Shown piece by piece: positions 1 through 11,225 of a DNA stretch of 64,000 bases. Every line of letters begins with the position of its first letter. Within the stretch, counting starts at the first letter, position 1. A model generated the notes under the pieces. That model saw nothing but the letters and a program-made list of their open reading frames with translations. It made no database searches and had not been told where the DNA came from. The stretch lies in NCBI GenBank assembly GCA_963693305.1, contig OY855915.1:13797840-13861839 (forward strand), written 5' to 3'. The translations under genes were made by a program, and so were the position numbers. This DNA is from Meandrina meandrites. Its lineage: Eukaryota; Cnidaria; Anthozoa; Scleractinia; Meandrinidae.

Positions 1-140
1 TCACAGGAATTTAAGGGGGCACTAACATTGTAAACCATAATGAATCTATTTTATCAACTCTATTGGCATACCCTAAAAAGCATGAAATTCTTTTTTCTTG
101 TTTCTCAGGTTCCAGGTTTTTCTTTTCTTGTTTATTAATA

Positions 141-338
141 GGCAGCGTTGCCTGGTGGCTAGGGCATTGGACTTGTAAACCTGGGCCCTCGGTTCAAATC
201 CTCCTCCCTACCACTGAATAGATTTGTCTTTGGTCGCCCAAATTCAACTCCTCCATGCTTTGTAAATAGCCAACTGGTCAGCCTCCTACCAGTTGGGATT
301 TTTAACAAGTTTCTGCTTCATTTACAATATTTGTTTAT
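141..338 (+). repeat. tRNA-derived SINE
   Basis: An RNA polymerase III type head is visible. An A-box-like stretch (tggctagggcattgg) lies near 155-169 and a B-box (ggttcaaatcc) near 191-201, the spacing expected of a tRNA-derived promoter. The sequence after the B box does not close an acceptor stem and instead runs into a non-tRNA body ending in a T-rich tail. This is the usual build of a SINE, not of a working tRNA. The right edge is approximate. Confidence 0.65.
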
Positions 339-1026
339 ATATTTACAGTGTCTTCAAATGCACAACAGTGCTAAGTAGTTTCTGTTTTGTTATTTTTGTG
401 GTTACGTCAGTAACCGTACTATGCTACAGGGTAAGTCTGTAAGTTTTTTCATGGGAATAACTGCTGACTGTCACGTTGTCAGAACTCTTCTTTGGTGGAA
501 AAAGAAGAATTGCTGAGCCCAAAACATATGGAAGATTTTTTTCCAAAAGGACTTAATACTCATTTAGTAAGAACTTTGTTTTTATTTTTTTTAGTCTTAC
601 AAGTACCACACAGTACACAGAATTTTTTTCTTTTTACCACGTTGTCAGAACGTATGTGACATTGCAGGCTCGTTTTCCCACGCGCTATACTCACGCATGG
701 TTGACCAAACAAAGAAAATGGCGTCTGTTGTAGGCTCTTTCGAGGCAATGTTTTTTCTTCGTTAACCATTGCAAGACACCTTTTGAAGTCTAGAATTGAA
801 GGAAATGAATCTGGAGAATACTCAACGGCAGAAACAAGTGGACATTGATGTCTTAAAAATCTTCGTTTCCGGTTCGTTTGTCAAGGAGGATTTTCTCAAG
901 ACACACGGCATGAAATTTAACCCAAACTATGAATTTCAAATGGAGTTTTCAGGACTTGGACGTGCAGCTAAATACAGGGAATGTACTAGACATCTTGAAA
1001 GAAAAAGAAAAAAAAGTAAATGTTCA
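339..1026. other. Unassigned stretch with a promoter-like patch
   Basis: No recognisable gene. Around 640-790 there is a slightly GC-richer patch ending in a short ATG-started frame at 718 (aaaatggcg context) that stops after about 15 codons. A longer frame from 796-1113 is open for about 105 codons but has no domain I recognise and overlaps a tRNA-like fragment, so I do not call it a gene. A phrase near 461-490 (ctgctgactgtcacg) recurs in diverged form near 1175, hinting at an old local duplication. Confidence 0.4.
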
Positions 1027-1105
1027 ACAAATAATGCACCGTGGGGCAGTCGAACCCGGATTCATCGTGTCAGGAACGAAAATACTAACCATGAGACTAC
1101 CTACT
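1027..1105 (-). repeat. Degenerate tRNA-like fragment
   Basis: On the minus strand a B-box-like gggttcgac follows an A-box-like tggttagta at about the right spacing, with a possible four-pair anticodon stem between them. The T arm does not pair, so this is not a functional tRNA. It is probably a SINE head or a tRNA pseudogene. Evidence is thin. Confidence 0.3.
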
Positions 1106-2251
1106 ACAGTTAACGATTTCGGGTCAATTTCAACTTTTAAAATATGCAAGGTGCTTGCTTTTATTGGTGTAACTGCTGACCGCCACGTAGTCCAAACGTA
1201 ACCACATGTCCTCACAGAGGGCTATTTTTTTATATCCAAGTTCAAAATCCACCAAGTGCAACCTTACCAACTCTTAGCATGTATGGATTAGGTTTAAGCC
1301 ACACACAAAATGGTGTCATGTTAACAAACCTGTCCCTCACACAAGCCTCAGACCTTTGTGTTACTCACGTCGCTGCTATTTTAAAGGTGTTACATAATCA
1401 GTTTTCACTTGTTTCACCTAATAATTGCAAAGCTCGTTACATCAATATTGCTTATGTAAAGCTTAAATTTATTCAAAGACACCTCTAGAATGTTTCTTGG
1501 GCAGAACACGTTTAAATAGGTTTGCATAGTATTTGGATTTGCACGTGTCATTGAATAAAACTATTTCAAAACTGGAGTAGTTAACAAAAGGTCTTACTTC
1601 ACTACACCATACCACTGAACCCAAAAAATTGGTTAAACATTAACCACATGGTTTTAAGCTTTCAAGTCTCTTGTTGTTGTTTTCCAGTACATTTTTCTAA
1701 AAATGGAATACTAGTTTTCAGAAGCAAGAGTAAACACTAATCATAATTCTTTTGGGAGGTGATCATGAAAATAATTTTTTTAATTTTCAACCTCATTCCT
1801 TTGGTCTCTTTATTCTTTTATTGTCTGGAATAATCATTTCAGCAGGAAATAATCATTGCAAAAGAATTGAGTCACACAATATTAAAAAAAAATCTGCCTT
1901 GTAAACTGCAAACAAACAATTGGTAAAGTTTACAGTTGGGCCCTTAAAGTTGTTAGTTAACTACAAACCAGCCTTGTCTTCTCTTACAAATTCTCTTCTG
2001 TTTGTCCTGGAGTTGTCCAACATTTTTTCTAATGAAACAGGTTATGGCCTAGTTAAAAATACAGATTAAATAATTATCATGATTAATCATAAGTTAACCT
2101 CATCTTAAAAGCTCTGACATGTTTTATACTGACAAGCTTAAAATTTACGAAAATGTTTCACTTTACTATATATCCAAGATTACTTGGATCGATCACTCAT
2201 CATAAAAGCAGGTGCAGGCGCTAAAAAGCGTTAATAACAACGTTAACACAC
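1106..2251. other. AT-rich intergenic sequence
   Basis: I see no gene, RNA or clear repeat here. The sequence is AT-rich with short homopolymers, and every reading frame is short and without recognisable motifs. Confidence 0.5.
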
Positions 2252-2562
2252 GACAAAAGAGAAAACATTTTACATGTTCTATAGTTCAGCATCGAGGTTC
2301 CATAATTTGTCCGTTTCATTCACGAATATTCGAGAGAGTTTGTAGTCCTCGCAAACTCGTGAAAAAACCGAAAGATTTTGCATATGCCATTCAAATATCT
2401 GTACTTCACTTGAATTTTGACAAAAGAGAAAACATTTTACAATTTCTATAATTCTGCAGCGAGGTTCCATAATTTGTCCGTTCCATTCATGACCTTCGAG
2501 AGAAAAACTGAAAGATTTTGCATATGCCATTCAAATATCTGTACTTCACTTGAATTTTGTCA
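2252..2562. repeat. Two-copy tandem duplication (~145-165 bp)
   Basis: Copy one (about 2252-2418) and copy two (about 2419-2562) both begin with acaaaagagaaaacatttta and both end with tgtacttcacttgaatttt. The second copy lacks about 23 bp around the cgcaaactcgtg segment. Short frames on both strands here are by-products of the duplication. Confidence 0.8.
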
Positions 2563-2751
2563 GTTTTCTGATGAATTTCAGATAAAAACAGAAAGAAACA
2601 GAGCTCGAAAGTACTTACCAACTGAAAGCCTTTTACCAACTGTAAGCAAAAATTCCGCCATGACACGTCCACATTAGCCGGGAAACAAACTTCGTTCCCA
2701 AGGTCTACTCCGCTTTCACGACGATAGCCAGGTTGCTGAGCAATATTTACA

Positions 2752-2795
2752 ATGGCCGACGAAGGCAAGATGGCAAGACGGAACTTATTTCTTTG
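2752..2795 (+). CDS. Candidate first coding exon, copy 1
   Basis: An ATG preceded by tttacaa opens a frame reading MADEGKMARRNLFL, followed directly by a good splice donor (TTTG|gtgagt). Exon length is 44 nt, leaving phase 2. An almost identical block recurs about 500 bp downstream at 3251-3294, including the donor and the intron start, so the whole 90 bp block (about 2742-2832) was duplicated. The product is not recognised and no downstream exon of matching phase was found. It could be an alternative first exon or a dead duplicate. The coding call rests only on ATG, open frame and donor. Confidence 0.4.
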
Positions 2796-3194
2796 GTGAG
2801 TATCTAATCTGCTTTTAAATGGTGGCGAGAGGAATGAATGAGGAACTTTCTTGACGACTACAAAAATGGAAGAAGATTTGATTTCACCATGATTCCATCG
2901 GTCGGCTTGTTTACTTGAAACACTGTTGAAAAAAGTCGGAATAATATCTTCGTATTAGAAGAATAATTCTTGGCTAAATAAGTGTATTTTCCAAATTATA
3001 TGCATCAACAGAATCTTAAGCAACTGTTTCGAACCATTTACCGGTAAACAAAGCCGCCTACTTTGCAAATTGAAAGGGAAAATACTCACGTTTTCTTCGC
3101 AACGCCAAAACCTCAAACTTCACGTTCTCGACACGACGTGTGCCATCAGGACAGCGGCTTGAGCATGCGTAACACGCCTCCTCTGTGAAAACTT

Positions 3195-3202
3195 ACTTCC
3201 GG
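3195..3202 (-). promoter_or_regulatory. ETS-type site (acttccgg)
   Basis: The reverse complement is CCGGAAGT, the core bound by ETS/GABP factors and common in TATA-less animal promoters. It lies 49 bp upstream of the second candidate start codon at 3251, in a locally GC-rich patch (about 3100-3245) with several tcgcgtc/gacgtg CpG motifs. This suggests a real housekeeping-type promoter for copy 2. Confidence 0.5.
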
Positions 3203-3250
3203 TCGCGTCTTAGAACCGTCGCGTCTCGGATCTTAAGCTCCCTATTTACA

Positions 3251-3294
3251 ATGGCCGACGAAGGCAAGATGGCAAGATGGAACTTATTTGTTTG
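3251..3294 (+). CDS. Candidate first coding exon, copy 2
   Basis: This repeats the exon at 2752 with two amino acid changes (MADEGKMARWNLFV) and the same donor (TTTG|gtgagt), 44 nt, phase 2. It is the better placed of the two copies because a GC-rich promoter-like patch with an ETS site sits immediately upstream. Selection has kept the start codon, frame and donor in both copies, or else the duplication is recent. Its partner exons are not identified in this window; the exon at 14182 needs a phase 1 partner and does not fit. Confidence 0.4.
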
Positions 3295-3331
3295 GTGAGT
3301 ATCTAATCTGCTTTTAAATGGTGGCGAGAGA

Positions 3332-3764
3332 GGAGCGATTTTAGAATACTGGGCCACTTATTAACACATGTCTGAGCGCTTTTTAAAACGAAACATAAAC
3401 AGACAAAAGGAACTACTCAATGAGATGCAAATAAGTTCCCCGGTATTCGTGTAGGTAATCACATGATTTCAAGTGCAATTTGGGATAAATAAGCACAAGT
3501 AAAGTTATCAAAGGCTAACAACATTACACGAGCCCGTAGGGCGAGTGCAATTTGTAGGCAATTTTTACAGAAAAATCATGTGATAACTTATTAATAATAT
3601 TCATGACAAAACAATATTCAGTCAAAACAAGGTCAAGCAACGTACAGGTTTCTCATGTTTTAAAAGTTTTTAAGCCGAAAATTTCGGCTAAATAGTTCAA
3701 CGAATTGTATGAAAAAAGGATTCTGGGTTTTACCTCTTCCAGAGATTTTTTCTGCTTCTGATAA
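3332..3764. other. Intergenic, right part belongs to an interrupted minus-strand frame
   Basis: The first 300 bp hold nothing recognisable. From about 3660 to 3764 the minus strand is open and continues, once the transposon at 3765-4682 and one GATAA duplicate are removed, into the open minus-strand sequence at 4683 and above. See the entry at 4683-5077. Confidence 0.45.
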
Positions 3765-3885
3765 CAGGGCCCGCGTAGAGGGAGGGGCTGGGGGGGCTTT
3801 AGCCCCCCCACTTTTTTACAGTAAAAAGAAAAATAATAAGAACTTAAGTAAATAAGCAAGTAAAGAAAGAAATAAAGGAAAAAAA

Positions 3886-3922
<37 letters not shown>

Positions 3923-4682
3923 GAACAAACAATTACTAAAAGTTTTTCATTTGAATGCCTTTTTAAAAGCTGCTGATAAATTTTGTTTTAGAGTTCCATA
4001 TTGGTTAATCATGTATCGAGTGCTTCTGGTAAATGATCATTCAGTTTCCACTGACCGAAGAATAAACATTTTGCCCAAATTGCAGATCGTAGCAATAACA
4101 GAAAGAGAAATACCGTTCACAACGTTAAGCTGAAGTATAGCAAAAATCGTCAGACTCCTGTTTTGTAAAGGCTAATGGCAGTAGTACTGATTTGGAGTAA
4201 ATTATATTGCTTCAAGCATGATTTGATAGTAAATCTATAGGTCTGGTTCTAAATGTTTAGCATGCTTGTACTGTAAAAGTATTACAATAATATAGCAAGG
4301 CTGATAAGTACTATGTGAAAAAGTAACTTTGCAAGACACCAACACGACCAGAACGATAAAGTAGGGCTACAATCGCGGACAGCCATTCCGTCCTTTTTGG
4401 GACTCATCTGTGTGGTGTAGCAAATCTAAATAATGCCAGCTCGAAGGCCAGCATAAATAAATTGCAATAATGTCTTGTAGATCCTGGTACGTTAGCACCA
4501 TTGTTGTTTGTGGACAGTTGCTGTTTCAAGTTGTAAAAACATTGCACTGTAACACAGTTTGTTCATTTTAAATCCACCTTGCGATATCTGAGAGTAACTA
4601 AAACCCTAAACCCCCCCCCCCCAAAAAAAAAATCTGGCTCACGTTAGAGCCCCCCATTCAAAATCTTGCTGCACGGGCCCTG
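3765..4682. mobile_element. Non-autonomous DNA transposon, CAGGGCCCG termini
   Basis: The element starts cagggcccg and ends cgggccctg, a perfect 9 bp terminal inverted repeat that extends imperfectly inward. It is flanked on both sides by GATAA (3760-3764 and 4683-4687), taken as the target duplication. Inside are opposed G/C runs (ggggggctttagcccccc near 3790; a C run near 4608-4622), a (TTA)n stretch and no transposase. Removing it rejoins an open minus-strand frame, which supports the borders. The CAGGG start recalls hAT-type elements, but a 5 bp duplication is shorter than the usual 8, so the superfamily is left open. Confidence 0.7.
3886..3922. repeat. (TTA)n microsatellite
   Basis: About twelve tandem att/tta triplets inside the DNA transposon. 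They create the poly-Asn frame on the minus strand, which is not a gene. Confidence 0.9.
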
Positions 4683-5077
4683 GATAAGCTTTCTTGCCGA
4701 GCTTTGCTTGGACGCTTTCGACGGCCAGCCAAGTGCAGCTGTTTTGCTTTCCCGTCAACACTTTGGACGAAACAATTCTTGTCCTGTATAATAGAAAACC
4801 TACAGGTTTTGTGCTCTTAGTACAATTGTCTTTCAAATGATGAGGCTATCTCATTGTGGCTATAACCTTCGCCAATGTGTTTGTTTTTGAACTCAACGTA
4901 AATAAATTCTCTCAAGCAAAGTGTGAAGCTCAGACGACTCGTAGTTTTGATTTCGTTGGCATTTCCCTTCTTCAGAAAACACTTATTCCAAAAAGAGAAC
5001 CCAACACCAGTGCTTTTCAGTGCTATGGTAATTAGAGCTGTCTTCATGTCCTCTACTGTGCTCAAAACACCAGCCAT
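4683..5077 (-). pseudogene. Unrecognised minus-strand reading frame, interrupted
   Basis: A minus-strand frame starts at the ATG at 5077 (MAGVLSTVEDMKTALITIAL) and stays open to about 4817. The sequence down to 4683, and across the transposon to about 3660, stays open only after a frame change. Upstream, at about 5138-5182, are opposed ATTGG/CCAAT motifs, as expected of an animal promoter reading leftward. I recognise no domain. The frame is broken by at least one frameshift near 4815 and by the 918 bp insertion, so it is at best a decayed gene or a dispersed repeat carrying a promoter. Codon-level evidence is weak. Confidence 0.35.
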
Positions 5078-5137
5078 TTTTTTTCCTCCCCACTCAAAGC
5101 AGATCCAACATTTGCACCATTCAGATCGGGTGGAAGC

Positions 5138-5182
5138 GTTTGATTGGCTCTCTGTGGGTGCCTTTGTTTATCAACCAATCAG
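5138..5182 (-). promoter_or_regulatory. CCAAT-box pair upstream of the minus-strand ATG
   Basis: The plus strand carries tgattggct near 5141 and accaatcag near 5175. On the minus strand these give CCAAT-type boxes 65-105 bp before the ATG at 5077. Similar attggct motifs near 6755, 12515, 49790 and 52940 show that this sequence type is also part of dispersed repeats. Confidence 0.35.
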
Positions 5183-5423
5183 AATGCTCTGTTTTGTTAC
5201 CTCTTTTTGCACTGAATTACCTTATTTCTGCACTAAATTTCCTCATTTTTGCATCAAATTTACTAAAAACTGCATTTCTCTAAGCCAATCAGATTCTAAA
5301 TTTTTTTTCATGTTTATTATCATACAGTTAAGCATGCCCAGGGATATGCACGAACTGAAACGACTGAGGATGACAACAAATGAAATGATCCTGAATGTAA
5401 CATTCTCGGTGTTGTACATTTAA

Positions 5424-5596
5424 ACTTTATGCTAATTATGTTTATATTGTTTTCGTCGGGTTTCAAGATCAGTAAAGTAACTTTACTTTTAATTTAGTCC
5501 GAGAGTACAGGAGGAGTATGAGTAGATGAGCGAACGGTTTCCATAGTTTAAATCTGTTACAGTCATAGAAGAAAGTAAACAATGTTCTAATGTGTT
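5424..5596. other. Unassigned AT-rich sequence
   Basis: Nothing recognisable; it separates the minus-strand frame from the MITE. Confidence 0.4.
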
Positions 5597-5759
5597 GTTC
5601 CAGAAAATATCCATACCCCTCTCACAGAAGGTTTTTTGGTTTGAATCCCCCCACCCCTCTGGAAATACTTTGCTTTAAAAAGTTTGGCTTTCAAGACCCC
5701 CCACCCCCTTGGAATTTCCATTGACCTTCTGTGGGGTGGGTATGGATATTTTCTGGAAC
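5597..5759. mobile_element. Short MITE with ~37 bp inverted ends
   Basis: The left end (gttccagaaaatatccatac) and the right end (its reverse complement, gtatggatattttctggaac) match, and the match continues imperfectly through cacagaaggt. The 163 bp interior is C/T-rich on one strand (ccccccacccc) and has no coding potential. No clear target duplication is visible. Size and structure are those of a non-autonomous foldback DNA element. Confidence 0.8.
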
Positions 5760-5900
5760 TGCACAATGCTGTTAAATGTCTGCTCAATTCCTTGTATAAA
5801 GTTAACTTACAAACATATTCAAGTGATTTAAAGAACAGCACTCTAGAAAATTAATTTTAGTCCAAGAGTATGATAAATGACCATAAGGTTCTATAGTTAA

Positions 5901-6491
5901 ATTTTACAGTTACAGTACAACTACTCATTTCTTGTTCACAAAATAGCACAATATCCTAATATAAATAAACTGCAGAACGATATTAACTTCTCTATCGATC
6001 AGCTGAGACAAATTTTCAGTTTGCCACACTCTGTTGTACTTGAATCCTATGTGAAAGGATTTCAATTCAAGGTGCTCAACTCTATTTTATACACTAATTC
6101 AAAATTACACAAAATAGGCTTCAAAACGGATGACCTATGTTCATTTTGCAGGGCAGAACTGGAAAAGTTGTACCATCTTTTTTATCAATGCTCCTATGTT
6201 AAACGGTTCTGGAGTGGGTTTCAAGCTTACTGGCACCAAATCTCAAATCAGCAGGTTCATCTTTCCTTCCAAGATGTTTTATTTGGAATATTATCCAAAC
6301 CATGCCCTTCACTCAACTTACTGAACTATTTTATAATAATTGGAAAACTATTCATATGGGACTGCAGAAGGTGCCAAATTCGACCCAAAATTCAAGGATT
6401 TCGAACTAAAATTGCCATTAAATATGAAACGGAAAGCAAGATCAAAAAGAAAGATTATTTTAAGAAAAAGTGGGTACTAATCCCAATTTAA
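5901..6491 (+). pseudogene. L1-like LINE ORF2 C-terminal fragment (zf-RVT)
   Basis: The frame is open from the stop before 5901 to the stop at 6489-6491, with no ATG needed because it is the 3' remnant of a longer ORF2. It carries the zinc-binding region that follows the reverse transcriptase in L1/Tx-type LINEs: CSFCRAELEKLYHLFYQC at about 6142-6195, giving the Cys-Cys-His-Cys pattern, followed by FW. A lysine-rich C-terminus ends the ORF. Reverse transcriptase and endonuclease domains are absent, so the copy is severely 5'-truncated, as is usual for LINEs. A related fragment follows at 6911. Confidence 0.8.
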
Positions 6492-6660
6492 TCTATGTTG
6501 TATTTCCATTTTTCTGTTAATAACGTAAGGATGGTATTATTATTTGAATAGTATGACATCTGCAATTTCTTTTTTCTTTAGTACAGTTATAATTATTGTG
6601 AGCAATGTTATCGCATTTGTAACTTTCAATTGAATTGTCAATAAGTAAGTAAGCTCAGTA
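6492..6660 (+). mobile_element. LINE 3' UTR and tail
   Basis: AT-rich sequence after the ORF2 stop, ending in a short repeat (aataagtaagtaag) near 6640-6655 that looks like the simple tail left by target-primed reverse transcription. The right edge is approximate. Confidence 0.5.
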
Positions 6661-6910
6661 CTGTTAGTTATTTAGTGTGTTTAGTTATCATTATCATAAG
6701 CTAGTTATGTTGTATTGTAATTTATTATATGGCAACAATAGTATGTGCGCTCTGATTGGCTGATGAGCGGGCAAGATTTTCTTGTAATGACCGGGCATTA
6801 TAAAAATTTTTCTTGCCTTAGCTTTTTATATCTTTTTAAGGGTCAAACACTTGTAAACACAGGTCAGTTTGTTTTGTGAAAACCTGCGCACTACGTGATC
6901 AAAACATGCA
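6661..6910. other. Unassigned, with an attggctgatgag dispersed motif
   Basis: No gene. Near 6750 the phrase ctgattggctgatgagcggg resembles the CCAAT-containing dispersed motifs elsewhere in the window. Confidence 0.35.
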
Positions 6911-7372
6911 ATGCGACTTCTCTATAGTGAGAAGTGTAGTAATGTTAAATCGAACTTTCTTCAGTTCTATCAGATGACATCAGCAATTCCAAAATGTCTT
7001 TTTGTTTCAGGCAAAAATATTAACGTAGATAAGGGGATTCTCGACATCAGTAAGCCAGTTGCTCTAGGTCCAAATACTGAAATAGATTTACATGTATGTA
7101 AAATGAAATGCAAAGACTACTACAGACTATTTATTGAACGAAAGTACACGTGTCCTACAGTTTTTCGGAAGTGGTCTTACTACTTCGACAGAGACATTAC
7201 AAAAGAATACGAAAACTGTTTAAAACATACTAAGGCTATCTGCCAAGATATAAAAGTGCTACAAACGACATTCAAATTATTACATCATATTATTGTCACT
7301 AAAAGATATTCAATATCCTCACCAAATAATGCAGCTTCCACATGCACACTTTTTGACACGTGTTTTTGATGC
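6911..7372 (+). pseudogene. Second L1-like LINE ORF2 fragment
   Basis: An open frame of about 150 codons resembles the L1-type ORF2 region between the reverse transcriptase and the zinc knuckle: a W-rich segment (FRKWSYYFDRDIT), a helical stretch, LLHHIIVTKRY, then a Cys-containing end (CTLFDTCF) at 7350-7369. The expected CxxC of the knuckle is damaged. It lies in the same orientation as the fragment at 5901 but covers a slightly more N-terminal part, so it is a separate insertion and not a continuation. The start codon is arbitrary. Confidence 0.55.
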
Positions 7373-10300
7373 ATGTTAATACATACCCGCTAAGTAAGAC
7401 TTACGTCTCTGTGGACAAAATATGGACCATAAACAGGTAATAGAAACAAACCTCACAGTGTCCCGGAGACAGTCGATAGCACTCTGTATTTATTATTCAC
7501 CACTGAATTTTCCTTCAGCTGAATGACATGAGTTTATTCATTCAAGAAAGTTTTAGCCTGCATGACGGTTTCCGATTTCGAATTTGCATTGAGAAATATC
7601 CTTTCATTCAAGTTAAATTTTTGTGTACAAGTTTATTTTTGTGTTTTGTGTGACTCTCAAGTATGAAAAAGAGAATAGTGAATACAATCTTAGCTTTTGG
7701 CCACATTTTAGAATAACTTTGTGCTCATACCTATCCGGGTTTCAAGCCGCACACGTCCTGATTATATATAATTGCGTGCAAATCCAAAAAAACCTGGATT
7801 TCAGTTTAGGTATATAACAAAACCCGTTGTTCCATACCAAGCTGAGCGGACTGATGATCTTTATTAGTCATCCAGTGTTTGAAATCCTCCTATGTATATC
7901 GCACAATGCTTCCAGTCTTACTCAGTACATTAATAATTATTAAACTTTTAAACTGGATTCCACTGTAGTAAAGAATATAACTACCATGTTTAAAAAAACT
8001 TAGATCCTTTTAGAATTACTTGAATTATTCAGACTGACTCTCCTCGATTGCAAAGCCGTCAAACAAATTATTACGCCACAAAATTCAAAGCTTGATCCAT
8101 TCCTTCCATTCCAGTGCACAGTCATTTTGGAAACGTTTTCTTGAAGCCTTCAGAAATCTTAGTAGTCTTGTCACAGTTCGCACTTTAAGGTCCAGAAATC
8201 AAAATTTCTTTTTAAGTTAACTTGATAATAGGTTCTCTTAGCGTTTGATTGCTTTAAAATTGCCAAAGAAAGAATGTCGAAACTTTGGTTCATTCGACCT
8301 TTAAGTTCTTTGTATTAGTAATTTTAGACATTGTTATTGTTTGCAGTTTTGAATCTTGTGTAATGGAACATGGTGAATTGTCATAATTAGATTTTATTCA
8401 CGGCTTTGGAGGGTAAACATTGACTGGGAAGGTTTTTGGAAGCCTCAAAACCAGCAATGCTATGTCCAAGTTTTCTCCACTGATATAGAATTCAGGGCTT
8501 GATTCACTAGAAATGTAAACTTGGTGTACTTTATTGTGTTCTGGCAAAGGCAAATTTTAAAACTTCCTTTTCAAAAAAAGATACCATGTTTCCAAGTTTA
8601 TTATCAAATTTTTACTCTCCTAGAAGCCAATAACCTTGTAATTTTTGAATTCGTCAATTTCATTCTTGCCAGAACGCAAAAGAGGTTACGATTTATCACT
8701 AGGTTCTATAGTTGTTTAATTAGGTGCACTATTCTAGCTAAATCCTTGGACAGCAAGTCGCATTTACTGCAGTTTAACTTCAAGAGCTTGTAACATCAGT
8801 CTTAATGGTGATTAACCAGTAAAACTACAATCATCGTATAATTCCATCATTACCTAAAATCTTTGATGAATTTTAGGGGAATCATTGTTCAAAACTCAGA
8901 GAGATTACAGCTTTCCAAGATAAAACCCCTTCAAGAAATTTTGCTAATGAATTTATTAATGAGCAAGGGTCCTGTGAGACCTTAAGCTGCAAGAAAAAAT
9001 ATATGCTTTTCGGAGTGACCTTCTCCTTTTGCTTTAAGGTTACTGTAGACCTAATCATGGCCCAAATTTTGCACGAAAAAGGTTCTTCGCTCATTCAAAA
9101 ACCTAAACATTGATTTATGGTTTGGTGAAAAAATTAATTTAAAATTGTTAAATAAAGATTGCAAGATATCGAGGAAAAACTGCTTTTGAGAAGAGTTAAT
9201 AAATACATGTAGCAAAAGGTGTTGTAATCCTAATTGTGATGTTACCACTACAGAGAAGCCTTTATTAGAACATTAACTGTTTGTTTTCTTTGACTGTAGT
9301 TATATTTCATTTGATTGCATGATTTTCCAATACCAACACCAATACAGAAAGCAATATTTTTTATAAATTCAGTTCATCGCCATGTCATGGGAGCATATTT
9401 TAGGTCTCTTCCTGAGCACACCCCTGTAGTTTGATAGGAGTTCTCCCTTCTGTAAAGAGTCTTGGAGTTTTTACGAAGTTTCTTGGGGACTTGGAGTCAT
9501 TTTCAACCCAGAGTCAAGATCAGACGTAGGTCATGATTGTTGAGATTCTACTCATTTTCCTTTTCATTTTGCATTGTTGAATTTGTAATTTAATTTGTTT
9601 CCCTTGCTTAGACAACTGTGCATTTCTTTTTAGTTTTCACCGCAGATGTTGTAATAGTCGGCTCAGCTTGATCCCAATAAGACCAATAAATGTGTTGAAA
9701 TTGCTGTCCATATTTTGCCTCACTGTAATCAGCAGTTTTCTTGCTTGCTAAAGTACAACTTTGTGAAATTTCCTTAAGTTCTTATGATGACTGATTAGTT
9801 TGAAATCATGCCTTTCTGGCAAGACAATTGATCAACTGTGCACACACAGAATTTAAATTTTGGTCAGCATTGAATCCAAAGAGTGCAGAAACTGAGTTCA
9901 GCCACCTTAAAACTACCATATACAATCATGGTTTTCTCTTGGTTTCTCACCTCCGAACGATGTAGCATGTCCATGTTAAATGCAGATACGTAAAACCCTA
10001 TATCAAGTTTAAGCTTAAAGAGCTGGCTTTTTAACTGTTGAAATGAAGTGATTGTGCAGAAAAACATAGCAGACTCCAAAGACACTTCCGCTTATGTCAT
10101 TGGAATGTCAGTCACCAACAACTGTGCTTTCTGAGAACCACTCTCTCACACTTAACAAACAAGGATTTGCTTTTATATCACATAACTGTATTTATTCACT
10201 TAAGATCATAGGAATGATGACAAGTGCTTGGCATAATATTAAAAAATTTGCTGTGTACTGAATGAATGCTTGAAGATTGAGATGAGTTTTGCAAGTGATG

Positions 10301-10819
10301 AATGAAAGATCTGTCAGGTCAGTATTGTTTATAATGTAAAAACAGATCAATAAGTATTCCTGAGAAGGATGACTTGAGTAAATTAAAAAGTGTGACTTTT
10401 ATGGCATGCTGTTGTCCATAAATGACTTTTTGGATTTTGTCCATGTACTGTGTGACTTTTCACTTTTGTTTTGAGAATGCAAGCACTGTAATGAGTAACT
10501 TTTGAAAACAAATTGTCATAAGTACAAAATGTGGTCAAAAAAATTTCCTATTATTCTGGGTGTGTCTTATAACAGAGTATGTAGTTGACATTTTCATTAT
10601 GCTTACTTGTCACCTTTTACTGAGTGAATAAATACAGTATGTTAAAAAAGGAAAATTGATTAACGGTCTACATTAATACCCATCTTGAAATCTCCCAGAA
10701 TTGCGATGACTACAGACAAAAGAACGGTCACACAATATTTTCCTGTTCGACCTCCGCTTGAGAAAAAGTCAAGAGGTAAGTAGTGGTTTAACCATTTCTT
10801 TTTGGAATGTTGAATGGCT
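7373..10819. other. Long intergenic stretch, nothing recognised
   Basis: I read both strands and found only short frames without domain motifs, no tRNA-like elements and no clear tandem or inverted repeat. It may hold introns of an unrecognised gene or regulatory DNA, but the sequence gives no support. Confidence 0.45.
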
Positions 10820-11225
10820 AACTTCATGGTCAGTGAAGAGTGAAATCGTTTCAACACCCAGTCAAGTTTATTATCGTAGTGTCAAGATTTTAAAATATGA
10901 TTAAGCAATGTTTAACACATGCAAATATTGTACTATCTTGTTCAAGGTGATTTCATGTATCAGTATAAAGTCGAAACATTTCAAAATATTTTGTATAGAC
11001 AGAATGTTCTTAACATTTTTTGTTCACAAAAGGCAACAAACGATTGTTATTCATGTTCAGTGAAGGGTGAAATATTTTCAAAGACCCGATTAATTCTAAG
11101 CTTATTATCGTAGCACAGGTGATTTGTAAGTTGTTTAACACATGTAAAAATCGAACTCTCTTGTTCAAGGCGAATTTATAGCAAAGGTCCGAATCATTTC
11201 AAATTATTTTACATAAATAAACCTT
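10820..11225. repeat. Two-copy tandem duplication (~228 bp)
   Basis: A block starting tcagtgaagagtgaaat near 10830 recurs, diverged, near 11057. Both copies share ttattatcgtag, gtttaacacatg, cttgttcaaggtga and a final aaatattttgtata-like stretch. Copies differ by many substitutions, so the duplication is old. Confidence 0.6.

Noticed and set aside
796..1201. Two overlapping frames of about 100 codons
   Set aside because: No recognisable domain, overlaps a tRNA-like fragment and neither has flanking splice or promoter support.
3653..3928. Poly-Asn protein on the minus strand
   Set aside because: Produced by a (TTA)n microsatellite in a transposon.
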